Positions 17,979-27,962 of a DNA stretch of 64,000 nucleotides are shown one piece after another. Source of the stretch: Enterococcus quebecensis (GTDB lineage: Bacteria; Bacillota; Bacilli; Lactobacillales; Enterococcaceae); NCBI RefSeq assembly GCF_001730365.1, contig NZ_MIKB01000014.1:248001-312000 (forward strand), in the 5' to 3' direction. Position 1 is the first letter of the stretch. Every line of letters starts with the position of its first letter. The notes under the pieces are model-generated. The model was not told the origin of the DNA. It did no database searches and was given only the letters and a program-made list of their open reading frames with translations. Position numbers and translations under genes: made by a program.

Positions 17979-19505
17979 TTGAATCAACTGTTAGAGTACC
18001 AACCACTTAACCTGTATACGAATTATCTCCAAGCTTCACTTAATTCCCCAGAAACCGCCATTATTCATGATGAAGCTTTACCAGCTTTTCCTGAGCTTGG
18101 AACTAATTACACCTATCAACTAAGTCACAAAGCTATTTTAAACCGTGCCTACCAACTAGCTAGTTTAGGTGTAAAAGCTGAAGATAAGATCATTATTTTT
18201 AAAAGTTCAACATTCGATACGTATTTGTTAGCAGTTGCAGCTTCATATTTAGGTGCTGTTCCAGCAATGATTTCCTATCATTTTCCAGCAGAAACGATTG
18301 AGGTTTTTGTCGATCGTTTGGAAAATCCATTTATCTTATTTGATGATGAAACAGAAGAGAAAATAACTAAAGTAAGAAATAGTTCTCCAGAAAAACAAAT
18401 TTCGATAACAAGACTTTTACAAGCTCCTACTAAAGAAGTTCCCCAAGTGGAATTACCTAAAGATGCTATTGCTTATATGACTCATACCTCTGGTACAACT
18501 GGAATTCCTAAGTTAATTTGTCACTCTGCTAATTCGATGGGTTGGCGGACAAAATGGCAAAAAACGATTTTCACAAAAATTGCTGAAAAAAAACTTGTTG
18601 GTTTTCATATTTCACCTGTTCATTCTCGTTTTAATATTGGCGTCTCTTCTTTAATGGCAATGGGTTTTCCAATGATGCCATTATCGATTTCAAACAGTGA
18701 CTCCGTTTCAAAAATGCTCTCAACTCATCAACCAATTGCTCTTGAAACCCATCCAAACAACTTTGTTCAGTGGACAACATTAGCAAAAGAACAACCTGAA
18801 GTTTTTGCCAGTGTACGTTATTACCACTCTACATTTGATGCAATCAACAATGCTACGATGGCCAGTTTCTTAAAAGCTTCAGAGAAAAATAAACCGATTT
18901 TTCTTCAAGTATACGGACAAAGCGAATGTGGTCCAATGATCTTAAAAGCTCATAACTTAGAATCATTGAAAACCTCTGATGCCCGTGATATGGGTGTTGG
19001 GTTACAAGGATTGACTGAAGCTCGCATAGCAGATAAAGAGGGGAACCTTTTACCTGCCATGACAGATGGACATATCCAATTTTTATCTAAAGGACGCGCT
19101 CTAACATACTATAAGGAAGATGAACGATTCCAAGCAACTGTTTTTGGTCCATGGTGGGATAGTGGTGATTACGGCTTTATGGATGAAAATGGTCATTTAT
19201 TCCTGAAAGATCGTCAAATAGATTTGATTGAAAAAATTGATAGTAGTTTAGCAATTGAGGATCATTTGTTGGATGCGCTAGACTTTCTTCAAGAAGTTAT
19301 TATTGTTAGAGCCAAAGATAATTCTCCCCAACCGATTTTAGCAGTAGATAAAAAACTAGGGATGAACTGGGATGCTTGGTGGGAGCAAGTGACTGATTTG
19401 CCACATTTAAATAAGCCAATCATTATGGATTGGGAAGACATTCCTCGTACAGCTACAATGAAAGTACAACGATTACAGATCGAAAAAGCGTTGAAAGAAG
19501 AGTAA
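17979..19505 (+). CDS. AMP-forming acyl-CoA synthetase-like enzyme, substrate unknown
   Basis: 508-residue member of the class I adenylate-forming superfamily, which activates a carboxylate with ATP and usually transfers it to CoA or a carrier thiol. Visible motifs: P-loop MTHTSGTTGIPK near residue 170, YGQSECGP near 310, the GDYG motif near 395 and a C-terminal PRTATMKVQR that supplies the family lysine. The start is TTG at 17979 behind AAAGGGA. It is monocistronic and convergent with the menaquinone operon, but it is not MenE, which is present separately. It could be an acyl-CoA or acyl-carrier ligase; nothing nearby indicates the substrate. Confidence 0.75.
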   Translation: MNQLLEYQPLNLYTNYLQASLNSPETAIIHDEALPAFPELGTNYTYQLSHKAILNRAYQLASLGVKAEDKIIIFKSSTFDTYLLAVAASYLGAVPAMISYHFPAETIEVFVDRLENPFILFDDETEEKITKVRNSSPEKQISITRLLQAPTKEVPQVELPKDAIAYMTHTSGTTGIPKLICHSANSMGWRTKWQKTIFTKIAEKKLVGFHISPVHSRFNIGVSSLMAMGFPMMPLSISNSDSVSKMLSTHQPIALETHPNNFVQWTTLAKEQPEVFASVRYYHSTFDAINNATMASFLKASEKNKPIFLQVYGQSECGPMILKAHNLESLKTSDARDMGVGLQGLTEARIADKEGNLLPAMTDGHIQFLSKGRALTYYKEDERFQATVFGPWWDSGDYGFMDENGHLFLKDRQIDLIEKIDSSLAIEDHLLDALDFLQEVIIVRAKDNSPQPILAVDKKLGMNWDAWWEQVTDLPHLNKPIIMDWEDIPRTATMKVQRLQIEKALKEE

Positions 19506-19510
19506 CAATA

Positions 19511-19558
19511 AAAAAGAATCTCAGACAGGAATAAAAATTTGTCTGAGATTCTTTTTTA
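19511..19558. terminator. Bidirectional terminator
   Basis: AAAAAAGAATCTCAGACA pairs with its complement around a central loop and has runs of A and T on both sides. Serves the adenylate-forming gene and menC. Confidence 0.9.
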
Positions 19559-20665
19559 TTTACTATATATTGTTTCATAAGTGCTGTACTTTGCTAGTAT
19601 TTCTCCAGATAAAGAAACACCAATTCCCAGCTCATCAGGCACACTGATTTTGCCATTATGAATCTCAAAAGGATCTGTTATGATATCTTCATAATAATAA
19701 CGATCCGAAGCAGAAATATCCCCTGGGAATGTGAAGATTTTTTGAGAAGCGAATTGTAAATTCAGCGCCCGTCCTACACCAGATTCAAACATTCCACCTA
19801 GCCAAACAAGTAGTTCTTTTTCTTTACAGAAATCGACTATTTTCATGGCTTCCGTAATTCCACCTACTCTAGGAATTTTCAAATTAATACTTCGACAGCT
19901 CCCTAATGAAAAAGCCACTTCACAATCTTTAAGGGTTCGAATATTTTCATCCAAACAAATAGCTGTTTTTAGTTCTTTTTGTAAAAGTGCGTGGTCTAAA
20001 AAATCATCCGCTGCAAAAGGTTGTTCGATCATAGCTAGATTATACTTATCTAATTGCTTTAAATGTGGAACATCCTTAAGCCTATAGGCCGAGTTTGCAT
20101 CTACCATCAGCGACAATTCAGGAAATTTCTGTCGAATCGCTTCGATTGGTTTTAAATCGTACCCGGGACGAATTTTTAATTTGACTCGTTGATATCCTTG
20201 CTTCACGTATTCAGTAATTTGATCCATCAATACAGCTAAGTCGGTTTGAATCCCAACACTCACTCCAACTGGAATTTGTGCTCTAGTGTCGTTAAAATAC
20301 GTTTTTAAGCTCATTCCATTACGTTTGGCATATAAATCCCAGATTGCTGTTTCAAGGCTGGATTTTGCCATTTGATTGCCTTTTACTTCATCAAAGAGAA
20401 ACGACACATCTTGAGGATGATGAATCTCTGCACCTTTCAATAAAGGAATCAAATGCTTTTCAATAATAATTCGGGCAGTCTCGATCGTTTCTTCTATGTA
20501 ATCTGGCTGTTCAAAAGGAACCAACTCTCCCATACCTTGGTTGCCCAATTCATCTGTAACCAATAAAATATCAAATGCTTTTTCTGTTAAGCGGCCATAA
20601 CTGGTTTCAAAAGGAGTACGCAAAGGTAGTCTGACACGATAACGATCAATACGGTGAATTCTCAA
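19556..20665 (-). CDS. menC: o-Succinylbenzoate synthase
   Basis: Enolase-superfamily dehydratase making o-succinylbenzoate in menaquinone synthesis. 369 residues with the catalytic KxK lysines in RVKLKIRPG, metal ligands in MVDANSAY, MIEQPF and CLDENI, and the second-face lysine in INLKIPRVGG. Last gene of menB-E-F-D-H-C, separated from menH by 92 bp that hold a partial small intergenic repeat. Some close relatives racemise N-acylamino acids, but the operon context fixes the role. Confidence 0.93.
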   Translation of the reverse strand: MRIHRIDRYRVRLPLRTPFETSYGRLTEKAFDILLVTDELGNQGMGELVPFEQPDYIEETIETARIIIEKHLIPLLKGAEIHHPQDVSFLFDEVKGNQMAKSSLETAIWDLYAKRNGMSLKTYFNDTRAQIPVGVSVGIQTDLAVLMDQITEYVKQGYQRVKLKIRPGYDLKPIEAIRQKFPELSLMVDANSAYRLKDVPHLKQLDKYNLAMIEQPFAADDFLDHALLQKELKTAICLDENIRTLKDCEVAFSLGSCRSINLKIPRVGGITEAMKIVDFCKEKELLVWLGGMFESGVGRALNLQFASQKIFTFPGDISASDRYYYEDIITDPFEIHNGKISVPDELGIGVSLSGEILAKYSTYETIYSK

Positions 20666-20757
20666 CGATATCTCCTCCTTAAATTATAGGTAACTATGTT
20701 CCGTAACTGATAACTGATTCTTATCTTTCAAAGCTAAAGCGCACGGGGGGACGGGAG

Positions 20758-21582
20758 CTAGCCCGTAAAACGAGATAGAAATGTTAAAACAACTTCCTCA
20801 AACACCTGTGGTTTTTCCAAATGAATACAATGACCCGCACCACTCACGATTTCAATATCTATAACTGGATGTTTTGTTTTCATTTTTTGCGCAATTTGTT
20901 GAAATTTAGGATCTAATTCTCCCACAATCAACAAGATAGGAATATCTATATTAGCCAACGCTGACCAAAAATCAGGCTGAACTCCCGTACCCATATACCA
21001 TAAACTACAAGCAAGACCGTAAGGACGCTGTGATAAGCGTTCTTGTCTGAGCGTTTTCTTGGTTTGAATCGGTAGTCTTTTTTGACTATCAAAAAGAGAT
21101 AACCTCTCCCACTTATCAACAAACTCTTCAATTGGTCTACTCATAATAAAACCAGCTAAATCCTCATCAGAACGTTTACGAGCCATTCGCTCTGTCTTGC
21201 TTTCTAAGCCTGGAGAACCGCTCTCTAAGATTAGTTGTAATACTTTCTGAGGAAATAGGCAGGTAAACCCTAACGCCGCTCTAGCACCCATTGAATAGCC
21301 TAACAAAGCAAACTGGAATATCCCCAAATTTTCTGTCAACAAAGCAATATCCTGACATAAACAATCCAGCTGATAGCGATAAGGGTGAACATAACAATCT
21401 GTTTGACCATGACCAATTAAATCGATAGCTAAAATATTTATATCTTGTTCTTTTTGAAAGGTGGGTATAAATGTATCACTCGTACCAGTAAACCCATGAA
21501 AACAAACCAAAGTTAATCGATCTGCTTCATAGGGTGAAAGCCACTCATAATAATAATTTACGCCATTTATGTTGATTTTCAT
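20758..21582 (-). CDS. menH: SHCHC synthase MenH (alpha/beta hydrolase)
   Basis: Removes pyruvate from SEPHCHC to give SHCHC, the step after MenD. 274-residue alpha/beta hydrolase with nucleophile elbow GYSMGA (Ser97) and a late GAGHCIH segment that supplies the catalytic His. Its start overlaps the menD stop by 4 bp (ATGA), showing translational coupling. Its stop codon TAG falls in a GCTAGC of a short intergenic repeat. Confidence 0.9.
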   Translation of the reverse strand: MKININGVNYYYEWLSPYEADRLTLVCFHGFTGTSDTFIPTFQKEQDINILAIDLIGHGQTDCYVHPYRYQLDCLCQDIALLTENLGIFQFALLGYSMGARAALGFTCLFPQKVLQLILESGSPGLESKTERMARKRSDEDLAGFIMSRPIEEFVDKWERLSLFDSQKRLPIQTKKTLRQERLSQRPYGLACSLWYMGTGVQPDFWSALANIDIPILLIVGELDPKFQQIAQKMKTKHPVIDIEIVSGAGHCIHLEKPQVFEEVVLTFLSRFTG

Positions 21583-23309
21583 TTCTTTCTCCCAAGCTTT
21601 TTCCTCAACCCATCAATCACTTTTTCGTACAACAATACATTCTCTTGACGATCACCGACTACTTCGATTATTTGGAATACCGGTTGTTTCTTCGTCCCTT
21701 CCAGCAGTTGATCTAAGTGTTCTAAACTTTCAGCCTTCACATATTTTGCATCATATAATTGGGCAACTAAAGAAAAATCTAAATCAATCGGCGTTCCAAA
21801 AACCGGTTCAAAATCTTCTACTGTTAACTGGCTCTGTGAAAGAAAAGAGAAAATACCCCCGCCATTATTGTTTAGTAAAACAATCGTTAATGGTAAATTA
21901 TATCGTTTTGCTAATAATAAACCATTCATATCATGATACATGGCCAAGTCCCCGATCAATAAGACATTCTGACGATCTGGATTGGTTGCACACATTCCCA
22001 AAGCTGTTGAAACAATCCCGTCAATTCCATTGATACCGCGGTTACCAAATAATTGATAGTGATTAGTCTCAGGTGTTGAGAACCGATCTAAAAAACGAAT
22101 AGCGTTGCTATTTGAAACAAACAATTGACCGTCAGCTGTCATCTTTTTATGAACAAGAATACTTGCAGAGGTTTCGTTTAGTGCATTCAATTCGCTAAGT
22201 TCCGTTAATTGTTCTTCAGTTGTTTTTTGCCAGTCGACCCATTGACTGCACCATGAATCTGGTGTTTTCACTTTGATTTTATCTGTAATCGCTTGAGCAA
22301 AAAGCTGTTCTTCAACTTGGATAGCAACTTGGGTTTGTTTTAATTGATCCTGCCATTCACCTGTCTCATCAACAAAGTAGGTTACCGTAGTCTCATTCAG
22401 TGACTTCAACCATAACATTGTATTTTTGGAGATAGGCAACAGTCCAAATCGAACAATTACTTCTGGATGCTGAATCATCGGCACTTCTTGGATAAACAGG
22501 TCAGCATAGCTCATAATCAAAGGGCTGTTTTTGCCACATGAAGTAATGTTTGCTAATGGATCACTAATAATCGGCCAGTTTAACACCTCTGCTAAAGCAA
22601 TAAATACTTCGGCTTCTTCTAGTGAATGACTTCCACCAATGATCAAAACGCCTTTTTTCCCTTGCCATGCCTTCACGCACTCAACTAGTTGCTCTTCTGA
22701 CAGTTGTTTTTTACCTGCAAGAATTTTAGTTGTTTTTTCAGCAACCAAGGATTGATTCAAATCAGGTAATAGCGGTTCTCTTAATGGAAAATTCAAATGA
22801 ACGGGGCCTTTTGGTGTTTGACAGGCTGTATCTGTTGCCCGCATTCCTTGCCAGTAAGCATAGTCCAACATGTCTTTTGTTCCTTCTGGAAGTGCCATTT
22901 CTATAAATGATTTTACATGACTTTGGAATAAGTGAAACTGATCCATCGCTTGTGGTGCACCGACTTGACGCAGTTCATGGGGCCGATCAGTCGTTAAAAT
23001 CATTAATGGAATGTGACTGGCATTCGCTTCACAAATTGCTGGGTAGTAATTTGCAGCGGCCGTCCCTGATGTACATAACAGAGCAACTGGCTTACAGTTC
23101 GCTTTGCTTAAACCTAGAGCAAAAAACGCAGCCGAGCGTTCATCTACTTCAATAAACGTCTCAACCTTTTCTTGACGATGTAATAACAACGCTAAGGGTG
23201 TAGAGCGAGAACCAGGGCTAATGACAGCCTGCTCTACGCCACTGCTGATCATTCCTTCAACAAAAGCTTGTAAATAGTGTGTCATTTCACTTTGATTTGT
23301 CATGGTCAT
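21579..23309 (-). CDS. menD: SEPHCHC synthase MenD
   Basis: Thiamine-diphosphate enzyme adding 2-oxoglutarate to isochorismate. 576 residues. The N-terminal EVDERSAAFFALG contains the ThDP glutamate; the C-terminal ThDP/metal motif is GDLAMYHDMNGLL. It overlaps menF upstream (23 bp) and menH downstream (4 bp), so the operon is tightly packed. Confidence 0.95.
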   Translation of the reverse strand: MTMTNQSEMTHYLQAFVEGMISSGVEQAVISPGSRSTPLALLLHRQEKVETFIEVDERSAAFFALGLSKANCKPVALLCTSGTAAANYYPAICEANASHIPLMILTTDRPHELRQVGAPQAMDQFHLFQSHVKSFIEMALPEGTKDMLDYAYWQGMRATDTACQTPKGPVHLNFPLREPLLPDLNQSLVAEKTTKILAGKKQLSEEQLVECVKAWQGKKGVLIIGGSHSLEEAEVFIALAEVLNWPIISDPLANITSCGKNSPLIMSYADLFIQEVPMIQHPEVIVRFGLLPISKNTMLWLKSLNETTVTYFVDETGEWQDQLKQTQVAIQVEEQLFAQAITDKIKVKTPDSWCSQWVDWQKTTEEQLTELSELNALNETSASILVHKKMTADGQLFVSNSNAIRFLDRFSTPETNHYQLFGNRGINGIDGIVSTALGMCATNPDRQNVLLIGDLAMYHDMNGLLLAKRYNLPLTIVLLNNNGGGIFSFLSQSQLTVEDFEPVFGTPIDLDFSLVAQLYDAKYVKAESLEHLDQLLEGTKKQPVFQIIEVVGDRQENVLLYEKVIDGLRKKLGRKK

Positions 23310-24669
23310 CCCCGCCTATTCCTCTTAACATTGGTTGAAATTTAATTTTTGTCTCAATTCTTTCTTGTTCTGCTTGAGAATCTTTAACGATTCCACAACC
23401 TGCATACAGGTAGCCAACATTCCCAGAAAATACTGCCGAGCGAATTCCTACTGCAAATTCCCCCACATCTTCTTTGATAGCGATCCAGCCAATTGGCGCC
23501 CCATATAACCCTCGATCCAACTGTTCATGTTCCTTAAGCCAATCCAAAGCTAAATTCTTCGGTTCACCGCCTAATGCTGGTGTTGGGTGCAATTGCTTGA
23601 TTCCTTTTAAGAAACGATAGTCTTTTTGTCGTTGTCCTTCAATAGGCAAATGCAAATGCTGAATATCGCGATTTTTTAACAATTGCGGTTGTTGCGTCTG
23701 AATGGTGGTGCCTGTCATCATTTCTAATTCTTTGATGATTCGATCCACAACAATTTTATGTTCTTGGCGATTTTTGATATCATTCAATAAGTAATTTCCT
23801 AGCTCCGCATCTTCCGCCTCTGTTGTTCCACGTGAAACAGAACCTGCAATGCTAGCCGTTGAAAAAATCGTCGTAGAAGCTTTTAATAAGCGTTCAGGGG
23901 TAGCACCAATAAATACATGTTCACCTGATTCTAAAACAAAAAAGTACGTATTCGTTTGTTGTTCTTGGAGATTTTCTAAAATAGTATCCGCTTGAAATGG
24001 AACGTTACTTTTCACTTCCATCTGTCTAGCTAAAACAACCTTTTCTAACGGACCTGCTTCTCTAAGTTTTTCCACTGTTTCATCAACAACAGCCAGCCAT
24101 TCAGCTACAGCAACTTCTTTGGATTCTATTTGAGTAGCTTCTTTGTCTACTAGTACTTGACTATCCATCAAATCAGCGAATTGTGACGTAAGTTCTACCC
24201 ACTTTTTCTGCAGGATCTCTTGCGTTTGGGCACTAAAATTAATGGTGATGTACTGTTTTTCCCCAAGTTGAGTAATCAAAAAAGTTGGTAGATAAAACAG
24301 TCCTTGTTCCATAGCACCCCAATCATTGCGTTTGGGCGGCTTTTTATCAAAGGCAAACGCACCAAATAAAATAGCTCCTGTTCCTGTAATAAAATGATTT
24401 TGATAAATCTTTTCTTTTTCTTCTAAAATAAATGCATCTACTTGTTCAAAAGATGCCTGATTATATATCAATTCTTTTTCTTTACCAAAACCTACTAAAA
24501 TAAAGTCTTTTTCAGGGGTTTGCCAATAAAAGCGTTCACCTTTAAATATTTTTTTCCCCTTCTCAAAATAAGTACGCAAAGAATCTGTGCATTCATTTAA
24601 TTCCTTGACCCAACTAAATTGACGATAACCTTTTTCGTAAGCTTGTTCTAATTCTTTAGGAATGCTCAT
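23287..24669 (-). CDS. menF: Isochorismate synthase MenF
   Basis: Converts chorismate to isochorismate at the entry of menaquinone synthesis. 460 residues from the ATG at 24669, which overlaps the menE stop (ATGA) and has GGGAGG upstream; the longer frame lacks a ribosome site. The chorismate-binding core is clear: VVLARQ, FIGATPERLL, AGSVSRGT, REHK-like RQEHKIVVDRI, HPTPALGG and the C-terminal YAGCGIVKDSQAE. A perfect parS site lies within the coding sequence at 23824. Confidence 0.93.
   Translation of the reverse strand: MSIPKELEQAYEKGYRQFSWVKELNECTDSLRTYFEKGKKIFKGERFYWQTPEKDFILVGFGKEKELIYNQASFEQVDAFILEEKEKIYQNHFITGTGAILFGAFAFDKKPPKRNDWGAMEQGLFYLPTFLITQLGEKQYITINFSAQTQEILQKKWVELTSQFADLMDSQVLVDKEATQIESKEVAVAEWLAVVDETVEKLREAGPLEKVVLARQMEVKSNVPFQADTILENLQEQQTNTYFFVLESGEHVFIGATPERLLKASTTIFSTASIAGSVSRGTTEAEDAELGNYLLNDIKNRQEHKIVVDRIIKELEMMTGTTIQTQQPQLLKNRDIQHLHLPIEGQRQKDYRFLKGIKQLHPTPALGGEPKNLALDWLKEHEQLDRGLYGAPIGWIAIKEDVGEFAVGIRSAVFSGNVGYLYAGCGIVKDSQAEQERIETKIKFQPMLRGIGGDDHDKSK
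23824..23839. promoter_or_regulatory. parS site inside menF
   Basis: TGTTCCACGTGAAACA matches TGTTNCACGTGAAACA exactly. It encodes part of the conserved SRGTTEAE segment of MenF, so both protein and ParB site appear to be maintained. Confidence 0.85.
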
Positions 24670-26135
24670 TTGCTTAAAAAAGCCTCCCTTTCTATTGTTG
24701 TTAAACGATGTTTTGCTAATTTTCCACTGGCAGTTTTCGGCAAAGAATGGCACAGATAAATCCGTTTAGGTAATTTATACCTTGCCAAATAAGCCTGAGC
24801 AAATGTATTTATTTTTTCCACTGTAATTGTCGGTTCACCAACGATGTAAGCAACAGGAACAGCACCCCATTTTTCATCAGGCTCACCAACTACTGCAACT
24901 TCTTTTACCCCAGGAAACTCTTGGATGACATGCTCGATTTCTGTGGGATAAATATTTTCACCACCTGAAATAATCAACTCACTTAAACGACTGACTAAAT
25001 ACAGGTAGCCATCTTTATCCAAATAACCCATATCCCCCGTTTTAAACCAGCCATCTACCGTCCATTTTACCTTTTGCCATTGTTCACCATTTAAATACTG
25101 CTGGACGACGTTGTTTCCTTTTAGCAAGACTTCTCCAACTTCATTTTGCTTAAGTAACCGTCCTGTATCATCAACGATTTTGATACTCATACCTTTTAGT
25201 GGTTTACCAGCAGAACCAATTTTTGCAGAAGCATCTTCAAAACTTAAAGCAACGACTTGAGAACAGGTTTCCGTCATTCCATATGATTGTATCACAGGAA
25301 TTCCATAACTTTCGCATTGTTCCAACGCCTTAGACGAAATTGGCCCGCCGCCAAGTAACATCGCCTTAAAGTTTGAACTATAGCCTTTCTCAGGATGTAG
25401 TTCCAATAACTCTTGCAGCATGACTGCTACGACAGAGATGACTGTTCCACAGCCTTTAGCCAAATCATTCGTCACTATTTTTGCATCGAATTTACTATAT
25501 AAACGCAGACTGCACCCCAACACTAATTGACGAATCACAATTGACAGACCACTAATGTGGAATAATGGTACAGGACACAGCCAGCAATCATCCGTTGTGA
25601 TACTCATATTTTCTTGCGTTGCCAAAGCACTTGCTAGATGATTGCTAAAACACTGCACCACGCCTTTGGGATTGCCTGTTGTGCCTGATGTATACATGAT
25701 CGAAGCGGTAGCATCAAGTTGGTACGTAGCATTCGTTTCGATTAGTTTTTTATCTCCACAATTTAAACGTGACATTTCAATGACCGTTACTTGGTTCAAC
25801 TCTGAGAAAAACGGTAAACTCTCTGTAGAAACCACTACCTGATTCACCGAAGCATCGGTCAATTGATAGTGGAGTTCCTGCAAGCTTAAATGTGTATTTA
25901 ATAAAACTAGCTCTTTTCCTAACTCCCACAACGCTAAAATCGAAAAATACATTTCTTTTGAATTCCGGCTAAATAAGCCGATTCGTTTTTCTTTATTTGG
26001 GATTTTTGAAGAAAATTCTGCTGCCCAATGTGTTACTTCTTGAGCAACTTCAGCAAACGACCATGTTTCATCCTGCCAGTAAAAAGCAGGATGATTGGGT
26101 CTTTCGTTTACTTGTTTTTGTAGCCAACTACTCAT
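24666..26135 (-). CDS. menE: o-Succinylbenzoate-CoA ligase MenE
   Basis: Activates o-succinylbenzoate to its CoA ester. 489 residues from the ATG at 26135; AAGGA lies 8 bases upstream and would overlap the alternative ATG at 26144. Adenylation motifs: MYTSGTTGNPKG, QSYGMTETCSQ, WFKTGDMGYLD, and the terminal LPKTASGKLAKHRL with the catalytic lysine. Starts 14 bp after the menB stop and overlaps menF by 4 bp. Confidence 0.93.
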   Translation of the reverse strand: MSSWLQKQVNERPNHPAFYWQDETWSFAEVAQEVTHWAAEFSSKIPNKEKRIGLFSRNSKEMYFSILALWELGKELVLLNTHLSLQELHYQLTDASVNQVVVSTESLPFFSELNQVTVIEMSRLNCGDKKLIETNATYQLDATASIMYTSGTTGNPKGVVQCFSNHLASALATQENMSITTDDCWLCPVPLFHISGLSIVIRQLVLGCSLRLYSKFDAKIVTNDLAKGCGTVISVVAVMLQELLELHPEKGYSSNFKAMLLGGGPISSKALEQCESYGIPVIQSYGMTETCSQVVALSFEDASAKIGSAGKPLKGMSIKIVDDTGRLLKQNEVGEVLLKGNNVVQQYLNGEQWQKVKWTVDGWFKTGDMGYLDKDGYLYLVSRLSELIISGGENIYPTEIEHVIQEFPGVKEVAVVGEPDEKWGAVPVAYIVGEPTITVEKINTFAQAYLARYKLPKRIYLCHSLPKTASGKLAKHRLTTIEREAFLSK

Positions 26136-26148
26136 GTTCTTCATCCTT

Positions 26149-26964
26149 TTATGGGAATTTAGGGAATTGGTCGAAATCAGGATCACGTTTTTCTTTAAAT
26201 GAATCTCGCCCTTCTTTGGCTTCATCCATTGTGTAATAAAGTAATGTCGCATCACCTGCTAATTGCTGAATTCCGGCAAGTCCATCTGTATCAGCGTTTA
26301 GAGAAGCTTTAATCATGCGCAGCGCAAGTGGACTTTTCTTCAACATTTCTTCTGCCCATTCCATCGTTACATCTTCTACTTCATCCAAAGGTACAACCGT
26401 ATTGATCCAGCCCATATCTAATGCTTCTTCAGCTGAATATTGTTTACATAAGAACCAAACTTCTTTTGCTTTTTTATGACCAATCACACGAGCTAAATAA
26501 CCAGAACCATAACCGCCGTCAAAGCTACCCACATTTGGTCCTGTTTGACCAAATTTTGCATTATCAGCTGCAATTGTTAAATCACAAACAAGTTGAAGAA
26601 CATTTCCGCCTCCGATTGAATACCCTTTAACCATTGCAATGACTGGTTTGGGAATCACACGAATCAAACGTTGTAAGTCTAATACATTCAAACGAGGAAC
26701 ACTGTCTTCACCTACGTAGCCACCATGTCCACGGACTTTTTGGTCTCCACCAGAACAAAACGCTTTATCTCCTGCACCCGTTAAAATAATCACGCCAATA
26801 TCTTGTCTATCGCGACTAATGTTAAATGCGTCAATCATTTCCATAACCGTTTTTGGTGTAAAAGCATTATGCACATGAGGACGATTAATAGTGATTTTCG
26901 CTACTTTACCTTCTTGTTCAAATAAAATTTCTTCGTACTCTTTGATCGTTGTCCAGTTTCTCAT
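26149..26964 (-). CDS. menB: 1,4-Dihydroxy-2-naphthoyl-CoA synthase MenB
   Basis: Crotonase-fold enzyme closing the naphthoquinone ring. 271 residues. [29 protein letters not shown] and the C-terminal [11 protein letters not shown] are classic MenB signatures. AGGAGG precedes the ATG. First gene of the men operon; no menA or methyltransferase gene is in the window. Confidence 0.97.
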   Translation of the reverse strand: MRNWTTIKEYEEILFEQEGKVAKITINRPHVHNAFTPKTVMEMIDAFNISRDRQDIGVIILTGAGDKAFCSGGDQKVRGHGGYVGEDSVPRLNVLDLQRLIRVIPKPVIAMVKGYSIGGGNVLQLVCDLTIAADNAKFGQTGPNVGSFDGGYGSGYLARVIGHKKAKEVWFLCKQYSAEEALDMGWINTVVPLDEVEDVTMEWAEEMLKKSPLALRMIKASLNADTDGLAGIQQLAGDATLLYYTMDEAKEGRDSFKEKRDPDFDQFPKFP

Positions 26965-26989
26965 GAGGAAACCTCCTTATAATTTTAAA

Positions 26990-27240
26990 AGCGGAACAAG
27001 CCGCTTATCTCTGATAGAAAAATAGGAAATTATGACTAAGGTGCTTTTTGCATTATTCATCATTTATCTTTTTCCGAAAAGCTGACTTGTGCAGCTAGAT
27101 AACATTTAAAGCGAGACAAATCGGTTAATCCTGTAGAAAATTAGGATATTGACATTGAAACGCTCTTTGTTTCATTGACAATTTATCTATTTTCCGAAGG
27201 ATTGATTTGTGCAGCTAGGTAACATTTTAAAAGCTGAACA
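26990..27240. repeat. Two tandem copies of a ~118-bp intergenic repeat
   Basis: Copy A starts near 26990 and copy B near 27109. Both run AAAGCG..., then TAGAAAA-TAGGA, a variable centre, TTTATCT-TTTTCCGAA, and end with CTTGTGCAGCTAG (or TTTGTGCAGCTAG) TAACATTT. A third relative is at 44240-44345 and truncated ones are at 14235 and about 20730. They resemble the small imperfect-palindrome repeats described in enterococci (I recall the EFAR family), not verified. The rest of the gap to 27404 holds no gene. Confidence 0.6.
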
Positions 27241-27404
27241 GGCTCATTCAACCTTAATCAATGCTTCTATTATACACAAATATACGAGTTTTAGAATGAT
27301 AGACGGTTTAAAGAGCAGTGAAATATTAAACAAAGCAGTGCTAATTTAATCTTTCGTTTTAGAAGAAATTACACGTTAGAACAGTCATGCAGAGAAATAT
27401 CTAA

Positions 27405-27456
27405 ATAAGAAAAAGAAGTTGGACCGACAATTCAGCTCAACTCCTTTTTCTTATTC
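27405..27456 (-). terminator. Terminator of the YccF gene
   Basis: AATAAGAAAAAGAAGTTG on one side can pair with CAACTCCTTTTTCTTATT on the other (one mismatched region), forming a long stem with T-rich arm right at the stop codon. Confidence 0.6.
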
Positions 27457-27834
27457 CATATAAACACTATTCGTAGGTACTACTTGGGCTCCAAAAGGCA
27501 TCAATGCTAGTTTAGCTAATTTAAACGATTGCATCCCAAATGGAATCCCAATAATTGTCACGCATAAAAGAATCCCACTTATACAATGGCCAACCGCTAA
27601 CCAAAAGCCGCTGAAAACCACCCAAAGAATATTCACTAAAAATGACATACTGCTTGTACTATAAATAACTTTTTTACCAAACGGCCAAAAGCTCAACCCT
27701 GCAAGCTTAAAACATTGCAAACCAATCGGAATTCCGACAATCGTGATACACCAAAGAACTCCTGCTAAACACCATGCCAAACCTCCAGCGAATCCGCCAA
27801 AAATAAACCAAATAATATTTCCTAAACAACCCAT
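27451..27834 (-). CDS. YccF-domain membrane protein
   Basis: 127-residue protein with two copies of the YccF motif: WFIFGGFAGGLAW...IVGIPIGLQCFKLA and WVVFSGFWLAVGH...IIGIPFGMQSFKLA. Each repeat has two hydrophobic helices, giving four in all. The function of the family is unknown. The start is the ATG at 27834, with GGATGTAGGA upstream; the open frame extends 11 codons further without support. Divergent from the thioesterase gene. Confidence 0.85.
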   Translation of the reverse strand: MGCLGNIIWFIFGGFAGGLAWCLAGVLWCITIVGIPIGLQCFKLAGLSFWPFGKKVIYSTSSMSFLVNILWVVFSGFWLAVGHCISGILLCVTIIGIPFGMQSFKLAKLALMPFGAQVVPTNSVYME

Positions 27835-27962
27835 TCCTACATCCTCTACTTTCGATCTTAATAACACTATTATACTACCAAAATTGAAACTTTGTTAAGA
27901 TAAACAATTCCTTTATCTATGATATACTTTACTCATCCTCAATAACGAAAGGATTGATTGTA

